A DNA stretch of 64,000 nt. It comes from JAMBLL01 sp964460075. Lineage in GTDB: Bacteria > Actinomycetota > Acidimicrobiia > Spongiisociales > UBA5794. The notes under the pieces are model-generated. The model was not told where the DNA came from. It was given only the letters and a program-made list of their open reading frames with translations, and made no database searches. Positions within the stretch are counted from its first letter, which is position 1. Every line of letters starts with the position of its first letter. The translations under genes and the position numbers were made by a program. Shown piece by piece: positions 35,007-44,483 of the stretch. Where the stretch lies: the NCBI GenBank assembly GCA_964460075.1, contig CAYWPC010000010.1:1-64000 (forward strand). Reading direction: 5' to 3'.

Positions 35007-36308
35007 TCATTCCTCGCCGTCGTAGAACTGGGCTTGCTCTGTTGAGCCCTCCAACGCCAGCGTGGCCGCAGTACCTCCCGAGATCGTCTGACTTACCTGG
35101 TCGAAATAGCCTGCCCCAACTTCGCGTTGGTGGCGCGTAGCTGTGTAGCCGGCCGCCTCCATCGCGAATTCGGACTCCTGCAACTCGACGTACGCTTCCA
35201 TGCCACGCTCCGCGTAACTGCTTGCGAGGTCGAACATCGTTGCGTTGAGCGCATGAAATCCCGCGAGTGTGATGAACTGGAACCGGTATCCCATCGTCCC
35301 GAGCTCCTTTTGGAACGTCGCGATCGTCGCGTCGTCAAGATGACGCTTCCAGTTGAACGAGGGTGAACAGTTGTATGCGAGCATCTTGCCCGGGTACTGG
35401 TCGTGGATTGCCTCGGCGAACGTGGCGGCCTCTTCGAGGTCGGGAGTCGATGTCTCGCACCAAATCAGATCGGCGTACGGTGCGTAGGCGAGACCTCTCG
35501 AGATGGCTGCTTCCATTCCGTTGACGATCGTGTAGAAACCCTCGGCCGTGCGCTCGCCTGTGGTGAACATGCGGTCACGCTCATCGACGTCCGCCGTCAG
35601 GAGCGTCGAACCGAGAGAGTCGGTCCTCGCAACGACAAGGGTCGGTGTGCCCATCACGTCTGCGGCGAGCCGAGCCGCTTTGAGGGTTCTCACATGCTGG
35701 CGCGTCGGGACGAGCACCTTGCCACCCATATGACCGCATTTCTTCTCGGACGAGAGCTGGTCTTCGAGGTGAACCGCTGCTGCACCGGCATCGATGAAGG
35801 CCTTCGTCAACTCGAACGCGTTGAGTGCACCACCAAAGCCTGACTCGGCATCTGCGACAATCGGCACCATCCATTCGCGGGTGCCGTCACCTTCGGACCA
35901 CTCGATCTCGTCGGCGCGTTTGAGAGCGTTGTTGATACGCCGTACAAGAGCAGGTGCTGAGTTCGCGGGGTAGAGAGACTGGTCCGGGTACACCGAGCCG
36001 GCGAGATTCGCGTCGGCAGCAACCTGCCAACCAGAGAGATAGATCGCCTGCAAACCGGCCCTGACCATCTGGACTGCTTGGCCACCTGTCATAGCGCCGA
36101 GGGCGCTGATGTAGTCCTCGGCGTTCAAGATGCGCCACAGCCTCTCGGCCATCGCAGAGGCAACGGTATGTTCTTCCACGAAGGATCCCTGAAGTCTGAC
36201 GACGTCGGAGGGGGAGTAGTCCCGGCGTATCCCCACCCAACGCTCGTTCGTGTCCCACTCGTGTTGGATCGTTGCCGCCCGTGATGCGATCGTGTGTTCG
36301 TTGGTCAT
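35007..36308 (-). CDS. aceA: Isocitrate lyase
   Basis: 433 residues. LYLSGWQ-type segment (AIYLSGWQVAADAN), VADAESGFGG, HLEDQLSSEKKCGHMGGKVL with the catalytic Cys of the KKCGH motif, and WCETSTPDLEEA. It splits isocitrate to glyoxylate and succinate, the first glyoxylate-shunt step, needed for growth on acetate or fatty acids. The ATG at 36308 has GGAGTGACG upstream. It lies 22 bp downstream of malate synthase on the same strand. Confidence 0.96.
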   Translation of the reverse strand: MTNEHTIASRAATIQHEWDTNERWVGIRRDYSPSDVVRLQGSFVEEHTVASAMAERLWRILNAEDYISALGAMTGGQAVQMVRAGLQAIYLSGWQVAADANLAGSVYPDQSLYPANSAPALVRRINNALKRADEIEWSEGDGTREWMVPIVADAESGFGGALNAFELTKAFIDAGAAAVHLEDQLSSEKKCGHMGGKVLVPTRQHVRTLKAARLAADVMGTPTLVVARTDSLGSTLLTADVDERDRMFTTGERTAEGFYTIVNGMEAAISRGLAYAPYADLIWCETSTPDLEEAATFAEAIHDQYPGKMLAYNCSPSFNWKRHLDDATIATFQKELGTMGYRFQFITLAGFHALNATMFDLASSYAERGMEAYVELQESEFAMEAAGYTATRHQREVGAGYFDQVSQTISGGTAATLALEGSTEQAQFYDGEE

Positions 36309-36330
36309 CGTCACTCCTGGTGTCGTTGCG

Positions 36331-37920
36331 TCAGGCATCGAGGATCTCGTAGGCAGGAAGGGTCAGGAACTCGGGGAACTCGTCAGAGAGCGCGACCTGC
36401 TCGAAGAGTGCCCTTGCTTCGTCGAAGCGAGATGCGTCATAGACCGCGTGGCCAAGCTCGGCGCGAACACGGTCGGTCTCTTCGTCTGCGATCTTGCGGA
36501 TGAGCTCGGGGGTGATCCGTGTGCCGTTCTCGGTCGACGAGGCAGAGTGCACCCACTGCCAGATCTGGGACCGAGAGATCTCAGCGGTCGCTGCGTCCTC
36601 CATGAGGTTGTAGATCCCCGCCGCTCCGACGCCAGAGAGCCACGATGCGATGTAGCGGATCGCGATGTCGACGTTCTGCCTGACTCCGCCTTCCGTGATC
36701 GATCCCCCTTGCACCGTGAAGTCGGTCAGATCTTCGACGGTGACTGCCACGTCATCGCGTTGCTTGGACAGTTGATTCGGGGCATCACCGAGAACGTCGT
36801 CGAAGATGCGGGTCACGAGCGGCACGAGATCGGGGTGTGCGACCCACGTGCCATCGCAGCCGTCGCCTGCCTCTCTCTCCTTGTCTTGCGTGACCTTGGC
36901 GAACGCGACTCGGTTGACCTCGTCGTTGCTCCTCGAAGGAATGAAGGCTGCCATTCCGCCCATTGCATGTGCGCCTCGCTTGTGGCACGTCTTGACTAGG
37001 AGCTCCGTGTATGCCCGCATGAACGGAACGGTCATAGCAATCTGTGCCCTGTCTGGCAGCGCTGGCACCCCAGCGGACCGGAACTTCTTTATGACGGAGA
37101 AGATGTAATCCCATCGACCGGCGTTGAGGCCACCGCAATGGTCGCGCAGTTCGTAAAGGATCTCGTCCATCTCGAATGCCGCGGGAATCGTTTCGATGAG
37201 AACCGTTGCCCTCACGGTGCCGACGTCGATGCCGAGCACGTCCTGAGCATGTAGGAATACGTCGTTCCAGAGCCTCGCCTCGCGATGGCTCTCAAGCTTT
37301 GGAAGGTAGAAATACGGCCCAGAGCCTCGATCGATGAGAGCCGAGGCGTTGTGGAAGAAGTAGAGCCCGAAATCGAACAACGACGCCGAAACGGGAATGT
37401 CATCGATCGTCACGTGGTGTTCGTCGAGATGCCAGCCTCTGGGCCTGACCATCAGCGTCGCGGTATCCGTGTCGAGTGCGTATTGCTTGCCCTGATCGTT
37501 GGTGAAGTCGATGCGCCCGCGGATTGCGTCGAACAGGTTGATCTGACCCTCGACCATGTTCGACCACGTTGGCGAGTTCGAGTCTTCGAAATCGGCCATA
37601 AACACCTTCGCTCCGCAGTTCAACGCGTTGATGATCATCTTGCGATCGGTCGGGCCCGTGATCTCGCAGCGACGGTCGACCAGGTCGAGGGGTGCGGGCC
37701 GAACGGACCACTCGGCGGATCGCACGTTCGCTGTTGAGGTGAGAAACCCCAGGGGTGCGCCATCGTCGAACTGGATCTGACGCTCCCGTCTGATATCGAG
37801 GAGATGGAGTCGCGTTTCGTTGAATCGTGTGTGGAGATCCGCGACGAACTCGAGCGCGTCGTCAGCCAGCATGTCCGAGAAGTGGAGGCCCATCGGTCCC
37901 TCTATCGTGATGTCGTGCAT
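36331..37920 (-). CDS. aceB: Malate synthase A
   Basis: 529 residues, typical of isoform A. CGAKVFMADFEDSNSPTW, LMVRPRGWHLDEHHV (active-site Arg), ATVLIETIPAAFEMDEILYE (metal Glu) and GRWDYIFSVIKKF (metal Asp). It condenses glyoxylate with acetyl-CoA to malate. The start has GAAAGGAGTGCC upstream. It precedes aceA by 22 bp, and a RamB-like regulator is divergent, about 100 bp away, so aceBA is probably one controlled operon. Confidence 0.96.
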   Translation of the reverse strand: MHDITIEGPMGLHFSDMLADDALEFVADLHTRFNETRLHLLDIRRERQIQFDDGAPLGFLTSTANVRSAEWSVRPAPLDLVDRRCEITGPTDRKMIINALNCGAKVFMADFEDSNSPTWSNMVEGQINLFDAIRGRIDFTNDQGKQYALDTDTATLMVRPRGWHLDEHHVTIDDIPVSASLFDFGLYFFHNASALIDRGSGPYFYLPKLESHREARLWNDVFLHAQDVLGIDVGTVRATVLIETIPAAFEMDEILYELRDHCGGLNAGRWDYIFSVIKKFRSAGVPALPDRAQIAMTVPFMRAYTELLVKTCHKRGAHAMGGMAAFIPSRSNDEVNRVAFAKVTQDKEREAGDGCDGTWVAHPDLVPLVTRIFDDVLGDAPNQLSKQRDDVAVTVEDLTDFTVQGGSITEGGVRQNVDIAIRYIASWLSGVGAAGIYNLMEDAATAEISRSQIWQWVHSASSTENGTRITPELIRKIADEETDRVRAELGHAVYDASRFDEARALFEQVALSDEFPEFLTLPAYEILDA

Positions 37921-37956
37921 GGCACTCCTTTCGATCTCTCAACAGGAAAGACGAAA

Positions 37957-38001
37957 ATTGCTGATTATGCGACCAGCCTGCAATAAAAGAAACGCTATAC
38001 T
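37957..38001. promoter_or_regulatory. Divergent aceB/ramB control region: imperfect palindrome and -10 box
   Basis: ATTGC at 37957-37961 and GCAAT at 37980-37984 are inverted arms flanking an 18-bp centre. TATACT at 37996-38001 looks like the -10 box of the RamB-like gene, placing the palindrome over its -35 region. RamB is known to bind promoters of aceA/aceB and its own gene in Corynebacterium; these particular bases are a candidate site only. Confidence 0.4.
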
Positions 38002-38019
38002 TTCGCATGTTGGCGACAG

Positions 38020-39480
38020 ATGGGCATTTTCATGACGACGATCGATCCTCTGATGTTCGGACAGCGTGTTCGGCACTACCGCAAGAAGTCCAACATGACC
38101 CTTGACGACCTCGGGGCGATCGTCGGCAAGCCTGCTCCGTACCTGTCGTTGCTCGAGAACGGCAAGAAGGAACCGAAACTCGGTGTGATCAACGACCTGT
38201 CGATTGCCTTCGGTGTGGACGCCACTGACCTTCTGGCCCAAGAGGCACCGACACGGCGGGCCGAACTCGAGGTCATGATCGAGCGAGCGCAGCGTGACCA
38301 GGCCTACCGCGATCTCGGTCTTCCGTACTTCAGACCCGGCTCTCGCGTACCGGACGCGGCGCTCGAACACCTCGTCAGGTTGTATGAGGAGCTTCGTGGT
38401 CGGGACGCGGCAGCGAACTTCACCAGGGACGAGGCACGGGCGGCGAATGCGCAGCTACGAGCAGAGATGACATCACGGGGTAACTACTTTGCGGAGATCG
38501 AGAAGATTGCAGCCGAGGCGGTCGCAGCGATCGACTTCACGGGTCAAGGAGCGATGTCGAAGGGGGACTTGAACGCGCTCGCAGCTCATTTCGGGTTCAG
38601 GGTCATCCGTACCCAGGACATTCCTGCGTCGGTCCGCTCTGTGACCGATACGAGGAACGGGAAGATTTTCGTGCATGGTCGTGACAGCTTCGACTCCAAA
38701 CAGGCTCGTTCTGTGATCCTTCAAACGCTTGGCCATTTCGCTCTCGAGCACCCGGATCCGCAAGACTTTGGAGACTTCCTGCGTCAGCGTGTCGAGGTCA
38801 ACTACTTTGCTGGTGCGGTCCTTGTGCCTGAGGCATCCGCCAGCCGTTTCCTGCTCGATGCCAAAGCAGACCGAAACCTGTCGGTCGAGGACCTCAAGGA
38901 CCGATTCTTCGTGTCCTATGAGATGGCAGGCCACCGGTTCACGAATCTCGCAACGGAGCACCTCGACCTCGGCACGCACTTCGTGCGCTCTGACGATCAG
39001 GGCATTATCTGGAAGGCATACTCGAACAACGGTGTGCCGTTCCCTAAGAACTCCGCCGGCGCCATCGAGGGGCAGAGACTGTGCCATGAGTGGGGTACGA
39101 GACAGGCGTTCACCTCTGACGCTCGCTTTACCATTCATTACCAGTACACCGACACCTCAGCCGGAACCTTCTGGTGCGCTACCTTCGTCGAGACGGCCCA
39201 CGAGCCGGCACATGCGATCACTGTCGGCGTCAGATTCGAGGATGCACGCTGGTTCAGGGGATGGAATACCGAGCGCCACACTGCGTCGAAGTGTCCTGAT
39301 GGCGAGTGCTGCCGATATGTGAGCGAAGACGCAGCAGAGCGATGGAACGGATACGCCTGGCCCTCTGTTCGGCCAAACTCGCATGTGCTTGCTGCAATGC
39401 CTGTTGAGACGATCCCCGGCGCTGACATGGTGGAGATCTACGACTTCCTGACACAACAGGAGAGAGAGGCGTTCCACTAG
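38020..39480 (+). CDS. ramB: RamB-like XRE/ImmA-IrrE family regulator (short-chain fatty acid regulator family)
   Basis: 486 residues. N-terminal XRE helix-turn-helix (GQRVRHYRKKSNMTLDDLGA, PAPYLSLLENGKKEPKL). The middle has an IrrE/ImmA-like domain (FFGHFALEHP-type region reads LQTLGHFALEHP, lacking HExxH), and the C-terminal domain carries a Cys pair in SKCPDGECCRYV. This is the architecture of RamB, which controls acetate and glyoxylate-cycle genes. Divergent position beside aceBA supports the call. An alternative start is the ATG at 38032. Confidence 0.85.
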   Translation: MGIFMTTIDPLMFGQRVRHYRKKSNMTLDDLGAIVGKPAPYLSLLENGKKEPKLGVINDLSIAFGVDATDLLAQEAPTRRAELEVMIERAQRDQAYRDLGLPYFRPGSRVPDAALEHLVRLYEELRGRDAAANFTRDEARAANAQLRAEMTSRGNYFAEIEKIAAEAVAAIDFTGQGAMSKGDLNALAAHFGFRVIRTQDIPASVRSVTDTRNGKIFVHGRDSFDSKQARSVILQTLGHFALEHPDPQDFGDFLRQRVEVNYFAGAVLVPEASASRFLLDAKADRNLSVEDLKDRFFVSYEMAGHRFTNLATEHLDLGTHFVRSDDQGIIWKAYSNNGVPFPKNSAGAIEGQRLCHEWGTRQAFTSDARFTIHYQYTDTSAGTFWCATFVETAHEPAHAITVGVRFEDARWFRGWNTERHTASKCPDGECCRYVSEDAAERWNGYAWPSVRPNSHVLAAMPVETIPGADMVEIYDFLTQQEREAFH

Positions 39481-39620
39481 CGTTCCGTCAACACACCAGC
39501 CATGTATCACCTTCGGGTACCGTTGCTCGAAGCGATACGGTCACAACGATGCTGAGGCATGAGGAGACGACGCAACCGATGTGGGCAGAGACGCACGCGC
39601 AGAAACACGAGTGCTGAGAC

Positions 39621-40550
39621 GTGACTTCGAGGCAGATCATCATCGATACCGATCCTGGCCAGGATGACGCCATCGCGATCTTGCTCGCGTTGGCGTCGCC
39701 GGAGATCGAAGTGACGGCGGTGACGACCGTTGCGGGAAATGTGCCACAGCCCCTCGTCACGGACAACGCGCTCGGTGTGCTCTCGCTCGCCGAGCGCGAA
39801 GACGTTCCAGTGTTCCAGGGGTGTGAGCGACCGCTACTGAGAGATCTCGTGACGGCTGAGTATGTACACGGACCAACCGGTGTCGACGGCACGGTCCTTC
39901 CACGTTCGCTGGTCGGTGTCGCTCAGGGCCACGCAGTGGATCACATTGTCAAAACGTGTTCGAGGGCTACGGATCGTTCTGTCACGCTGTGCCCGATCGG
40001 GCCGCTCACGAACATCGGTATGGCAATTGCGAAGGAGCCGTCGATCACCTCGAAGATACGCGAGATCGTATGGATGGGGGGTGCGTTCGATGAGCCTGGG
40101 AACACCACAGAGGTTGCCGAGTTCAACGCCTACGTCGATCCACACGCTGCTCATATCGTGTTCACGGCTGGTGTCCCACTCACCATCTTCCCTCTCGATG
40201 TCACCCACAAGGCTCTGATGCTGCCACGCCATGTCGAGGCATTGGCGGGCTATGCGTCGCCGGTCGCGGTGGCAGCGTCCGGAATGATCAGGTTCTACGA
40301 AGCATATGACATTGGCAAGTACGACATACCTGGTGCACCCCTCCACGACCCGTGTGTTATCGCCTACCTGGTTGACCCTGCGATGTTCACAGGATCGCAA
40401 CACCATGTAGCGATCGATACGGTGCATGAGGCGACGATCGGGAACACCTTTGTCGACGATCACAGCGGTGAGCCGAATGCAACGGTGATGTTGGACATCG
40501 ACGCAGAACGATTCTTCGAACTCGTCGTTGGACGGATCGGCGAATTGTGA
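39621..40550 (+). CDS. Inosine/uridine-preferring nucleoside hydrolase family protein
   Basis: 309 residues. IIIDTDPGQDDAIAILLALA is the calcium-binding DTDPGxDDA motif, TTVAGN and LCPIGPLTNIGMA are conserved, EFNAYVDPHAA contains the substrate-binding Asn and PLHDPCVIAYL the catalytic Asp of the family. It hydrolyses the N-glycosidic bond of ribonucleosides to base and ribose. It starts with GTG, and its final TGA overlaps the GTG of the next gene. The 140-bp stretch upstream holds nothing I can name beyond a plausible promoter. Confidence 0.9.
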   Translation: MTSRQIIIDTDPGQDDAIAILLALASPEIEVTAVTTVAGNVPQPLVTDNALGVLSLAEREDVPVFQGCERPLLRDLVTAEYVHGPTGVDGTVLPRSLVGVAQGHAVDHIVKTCSRATDRSVTLCPIGPLTNIGMAIAKEPSITSKIREIVWMGGAFDEPGNTTEVAEFNAYVDPHAAHIVFTAGVPLTIFPLDVTHKALMLPRHVEALAGYASPVAVAASGMIRFYEAYDIGKYDIPGAPLHDPCVIAYLVDPAMFTGSQHHVAIDTVHEATIGNTFVDDHSGEPNATVMLDIDAERFFELVVGRIGEL

Positions 40551-41689
40551 CACGCCGTCCTCTCACCGGTCTCAGCGTCGTCGAGTTCGCCGGCATAGGC
40601 CCTGGTCCCTTCGTTTGCAACTATCTGGAGGATCTCGGAGCCACGGTGGTGCGTGTCGAACGAGCGGGTGGGGCGAACGCCCTCCCTGCAGCCATGGCTG
40701 CGATTGGACGCAGGCCGAGACCGACGTTGAGCCTGAACCTCAAGGACGACGAAGATCGATCGATCGCAACCACACTGATCGCCCATGCCGATGTCCTCGT
40801 CGAAGGGTTTCGACCTGGTGTTGCGGAACGTCTCGGTATTGGGCCCGAGCCGATGTGCGACGCCAACCCAGCGCTCGTCTACGCCAGGATGACTGGCTGG
40901 GGTCAGGACGGGCCCTACGCGCCGATGGCAGGGCATGACATCAATTACGCAGGACTGAGCGGAGCGCTCGCAGCGATCGGGACACGCGAGATGCCGATCC
41001 CGCCACTGAACCTGGTTGCCGACTATGGCGGTGGAGCGATGTTCGCCATAGCTGGGATACTCGCCGTGCTGTTCGCTCGATCATCAACGGACACCGGCGG
41101 CGTCGTCGACGTTGCAATGGTCGACGGCGTCGGAACCCTCATGGGACCCATACGCGACCTTGCAAACGCTGGCCAGTGGTCCGATGAGCGCCAGTCCAAC
41201 TTCCTCGATGGAGGAGCACCGTTCTACGCGTGCTATCAGACATTGGATGATCGCTTCGTGGCTGTCGGTGCGCTCGAACCCCAGTTCTACTCGGAGCTCC
41301 TTCGGGGGCTTGGCCTGAACGAAGCAGATCTGGGTAACCGCTTCGATCGCACACAGTGGTGGCGTCTTCGGGAGCAGTTCGCCGCAGCGTTTGCTCAACG
41401 TACGAGAGACGAGTGGACAGATATCTTCGATGGAACCGATGCATGCGTCACCCCGGTGCTCGGCCTCGACGAGGTGGCCTCACATCCGCACAACCAAGCG
41501 CGTGGGGCGCTGCGCTCCTCGCCAAACGGTCTTGTCCCCGCATCTGCGCCTCGCTTCTCGGGCTCTGGACCAACACGTAAGGCGGCGAAGCTCGACGAAG
41601 GGGCCGTCGTGGACACACTTGTCGGGATGGGATTGGACGGATCGGTCATCGGGGCAATGATCGACCACGGGACGTTGGACTGGGTGTGA
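40547..41689 (+). CDS. Family III CoA-transferase / alpha-methylacyl-CoA racemase-like (CaiB/BaiF)
   Basis: 380 residues. LTGLSVVEFAGIGPGPFVCN and LGATVVRVERAGG open the domain; LSLNLKDDED, DVLVEGFRPGVAERLGIG and MTGWGQDGPYAPMAGHDINYAG are racemase-like signatures (the Asp of HDINY is the catalytic position in Mcr/Amacr). Racemase activity on 2-methylacyl-CoA is more likely than CoA transfer. That would fit branched-chain or steroid side-chain oxidation upstream. GTG start overlapping the nucleoside hydrolase stop. Confidence 0.85.
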   Translation: MTRRPLTGLSVVEFAGIGPGPFVCNYLEDLGATVVRVERAGGANALPAAMAAIGRRPRPTLSLNLKDDEDRSIATTLIAHADVLVEGFRPGVAERLGIGPEPMCDANPALVYARMTGWGQDGPYAPMAGHDINYAGLSGALAAIGTREMPIPPLNLVADYGGGAMFAIAGILAVLFARSSTDTGGVVDVAMVDGVGTLMGPIRDLANAGQWSDERQSNFLDGGAPFYACYQTLDDRFVAVGALEPQFYSELLRGLGLNEADLGNRFDRTQWWRLREQFAAAFAQRTRDEWTDIFDGTDACVTPVLGLDEVASHPHNQARGALRSSPNGLVPASAPRFSGSGPTRKAAKLDEGAVVDTLVGMGLDGSVIGAMIDHGTLDWV

Positions 41690-41807
41690 AGTACAGGCGC
41701 AACTTGGCCGATACAGGGCCGAAGCCACCGCGAATATGTGCAGTGAGGTGCATGAAGCGGCGAGCCGGGCATAATGCACAATATTCACGTGTCAGCGGGG
41801 AGGAACG

Positions 41808-43250
41808 GTGAGAGCTGTCGTGGTAGGTGCGGGTGCAAGTGCCCGCGAGCTGATCAGGCGTCTCGGCGATAGTTGGAGCGTCGTCGTTGTGGATACCGAT
41901 CAGGATCGTCTCGATGCTGTGCGAGCGATCCGTGACGTCGAGACAGTCCTTGGCGACGGGTCAAGCGCCGTGGTGTTGCGAGAGGCCGGCGTGGCGAGTT
42001 CGGTGGCGGTCGTTGCGTCGGCAGGCTCCGATGACGTCAACCTCGAAGTTGCACGCTTGGCGCGGGACGCCGGCGTCGACCAGGTGATTGGACTGGTTCG
42101 GGATCTCGACCGCGTTGACGAATACCGTGCCCTTGATGTTGACGTCATCACACCGCCCCGACTTGCGGCGAGGGGTATGGAGATTGCAATGGAGCCGCGA
42201 AAGCTCGCGTCGACGACATTTGCCGAGGGTCGTGCCGAAGCAATCGAATTCGAGATCACTCCCGATTCCCCTGTGCAGGGAAGAGCGTTGAAAGAGATCC
42301 ATTCAGAGCTGTGGGTCGTCGCAGCGATCCTTCGAGATGGCAGCCTCATCGTGCCGCACGGCAACACGCGACTGCTGACTGGCGACAAGGTGACGGTTGT
42401 TGGATCGGCTGCCGACTTTGCCTACATGGTTCGCACGTTCTCGGGAGGTGTGTCGAGGTTCCCACTCAACTTTGGCAACAAGGTCGTCGTACCGCTCGCA
42501 ACCAAGGCTGACAGGGCTTCCGCGGTCAACGAGGCTGCGTACTTCGTGCGCAACTCGAACGCTGTTGCCTTGCTCGTTCTCCACCGCGACCCCGCAGCGA
42601 TACGGAACCAGGAAGAAGCCGATGAGTTTGCGCGGCTCATAGACACGGTCAGTTCCGAGGAACTCGGTGTCGAGGTCGACCGACGCGTTGTTGCAGGTGA
42701 TCTGCTGCGTGCCTGTGTTGCTGTGGCTTCAGAAGAGAGCGTCGGCACGATCGTCACGTCGCTTCCCAGGCAGAACAGGTCTAGACCGTTTGCGAAGATC
42801 CCTTCGATTCTCAACGTTCTTGCTCAGGCGAGGGTTCCGATCCTCCTCACGAGGGGGGATGCCAAGTTCAACACGATCATTGCGCCGTCGCGCCGAACGG
42901 TTTCAGGTGACGTCGCGGGACGCGCCGCGATCGACATAGCGAAGCGATCGGGCGCGAAGGTCGTCGGCGTCGCTGCTGCCAACCCCGTCTTCATGGGGTC
43001 GGACGACCTCAAAGAGAAGCGGGGTGCAACCGCTTGGCTCCGTAGGGAGGCAGCAGTCCAAGAGGTTGATGTTGAGCGTCACGTCGTTCGAGGTAATCCG
43101 ATCAAGGTACTCGCAGAAGTCACCGCTCGTGACACGCTGCTCGTCGTCTCGATGCCCAAGACACCGATCAGAAGGTTCCGGCCTGGGACAGCGGTGTGGG
43201 CCGCCGCGCGGGGAGAGGGATCAGTGATCTTCGTACCGGTATCGGAGTGA
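41808..43250 (+). CDS. TrkA-like K+ gating protein with C-terminal USP-like domains
   Basis: 480 residues. TrkA-N/RCK domain (AVVVGAGASARELIRRLG, VVVDTDQDRLDAV, LGDGSS) then a TrkA-C domain (VQGRALKEIH, LLTGDKVTVVG), followed by about 250 residues of two universal-stress-like folds. GTG start with GGGAGGAAC upstream. It is 1 bp from the CPA2 antiporter gene. I infer that it gates that transporter by binding NAD(H) or a nucleotide, like the C-terminal part of KefC. Confidence 0.8.
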   Translation: MRAVVVGAGASARELIRRLGDSWSVVVVDTDQDRLDAVRAIRDVETVLGDGSSAVVLREAGVASSVAVVASAGSDDVNLEVARLARDAGVDQVIGLVRDLDRVDEYRALDVDVITPPRLAARGMEIAMEPRKLASTTFAEGRAEAIEFEITPDSPVQGRALKEIHSELWVVAAILRDGSLIVPHGNTRLLTGDKVTVVGSAADFAYMVRTFSGGVSRFPLNFGNKVVVPLATKADRASAVNEAAYFVRNSNAVALLVLHRDPAAIRNQEEADEFARLIDTVSSEELGVEVDRRVVAGDLLRACVAVASEESVGTIVTSLPRQNRSRPFAKIPSILNVLAQARVPILLTRGDAKFNTIIAPSRRTVSGDVAGRAAIDIAKRSGAKVVGVAAANPVFMGSDDLKEKRGATAWLRREAAVQEVDVERHVVRGNPIKVLAEVTARDTLLVVSMPKTPIRRFRPGTAVWAAARGEGSVIFVPVSE

Positions 43251-43251
43251 C

Positions 43252-44481
43252 ATGTTCCCTGTGATCGCTGCGGTAGAAGGTGTGCTGCCGAACGCTACGA
43301 CGTTCGTGACGATCGGATTCGCCGCGTTTCTTCTGCCGCTGTTGGCACGAAAGGTCGGCATTCCATCGGTGGTGCTTGAGATCCTGTTCGGACTCCTGAT
43401 CGGGCCTCAAGTACTGGGGCTGATCGCTGCAGAATCGACGTCTGAGGGATTCATTCTCGTCCTCGCAGAACTCGGCCTCTTCCTGCTCATGTTCCTTGCC
43501 GGGTTCGAGATCGACTTCACTTCGCTGGAGCGAGAAGGGAGAGGTCCAATCGTCGTCGGTCTCGGCGGGTACGCGATCGTCGTGCTTCTCGCTTGGCTCG
43601 GATTCGGGTTCCTCGACCTCGCAACGACGAACCAGAGGATATTTCTCACTTTGCTCGTGTCGGCGGCATCGGTCGGAATTATTGTGCCCGCTCTGCGAGG
43701 GACCAACAGGACGAGCACGCGCCAGGGACAGATCGCGATCGTCATAGGCATTCTCGCGGAGTTCATCGCGGCGACAGGGATCATCGTCTTCTCGGTCTGG
43801 GTCGAGAACGGCTGGGGAGTCCAGCTACTTGCTGTTCCGTTGTTTGCGGTGATCCTTCTCGTATCGCTGTGGCTGATGCGTGTCCTCGCTTGGTGGTACC
43901 CAGAACGTGCAGCGCGACTCTTCGATGCCGACGACCCTGACGAGCTCGGTATCCGATTCTCCCTTGCTCTGTTGTTCGTGTTCGTGGGCGTGTCGATAGC
44001 ACTCGGCATCGATTCGATCCTTGGGGCGTTCATGGCTGGAGCCATATTCGCGTTCGTGTTCCGGAACGCTGGGAACGTAGAAGAGCGCCTTTCGGGTTTC
44101 TCGTACGGGTTTCTCATCCCCATCTTCTTCATCTCGGTCGGTGTCGGATTCCCACTCGATGCGTTTGGGGAAAGGAGCGTCCTCATTGCAGCGATCGGCA
44201 CTATCACGGTGGCGATTGCAGCAAAGGTGCTTCCAGCCCCCTTGTTGATGTTGCGCGGATTGTCGCTGCGCGACAGCCTTGGTGCAGGCGTCCTCGTAGC
44301 GGGCCAGCTGACTGTGATCATCGCCCTCGCAGAGGTCGGTGTCGCGATCGGCGTCATCGACGAGGGACTCGCAGCGGGTGCGGTGCTACTCGTCGGTGTG
44401 ACAGCGATTCTGTCACCTGTGCTGTTCAAGGTGCTCTCGCCGAGTCTGGAAGACCGTCAGGGCGATCGAACTGCGGGTTGA
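43252..44481 (+). CDS. CPA2-family cation:proton antiporter
   Basis: 409 residues, about 12 hydrophobic spans. VVLEILFGLLIGPQVLGLIA, LGLFLLMFLAGFEID, LGIDSILGAFMAGAIFAFVF and LIPIFFISVGVGFPLD are typical of the KefB/KefC/CPA2 group. It carries no fused RCK domain, which is provided by the preceding gene. Likely exchanges K+ or Na+ for H+. Its stop is 2 bp from the convergent PopT-like gene. Confidence 0.88.
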   Translation: MFPVIAAVEGVLPNATTFVTIGFAAFLLPLLARKVGIPSVVLEILFGLLIGPQVLGLIAAESTSEGFILVLAELGLFLLMFLAGFEIDFTSLEREGRGPIVVGLGGYAIVVLLAWLGFGFLDLATTNQRIFLTLLVSAASVGIIVPALRGTNRTSTRQGQIAIVIGILAEFIAATGIIVFSVWVENGWGVQLLAVPLFAVILLVSLWLMRVLAWWYPERAARLFDADDPDELGIRFSLALLFVFVGVSIALGIDSILGAFMAGAIFAFVFRNAGNVEERLSGFSYGFLIPIFFISVGVGFPLDAFGERSVLIAAIGTITVAIAAKVLPAPLLMLRGLSLRDSLGAGVLVAGQLTVIIALAEVGVAIGVIDEGLAAGAVLLVGVTAILSPVLFKVLSPSLEDRQGDRTAG

Positions 44482-44483
44482 CC

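Noticed and set aside
37996..38009. Leaderless start for the RamB-like gene at ATG 38007
   Set aside because: The ATG is well placed after TATACT but is out of frame with the regulator.
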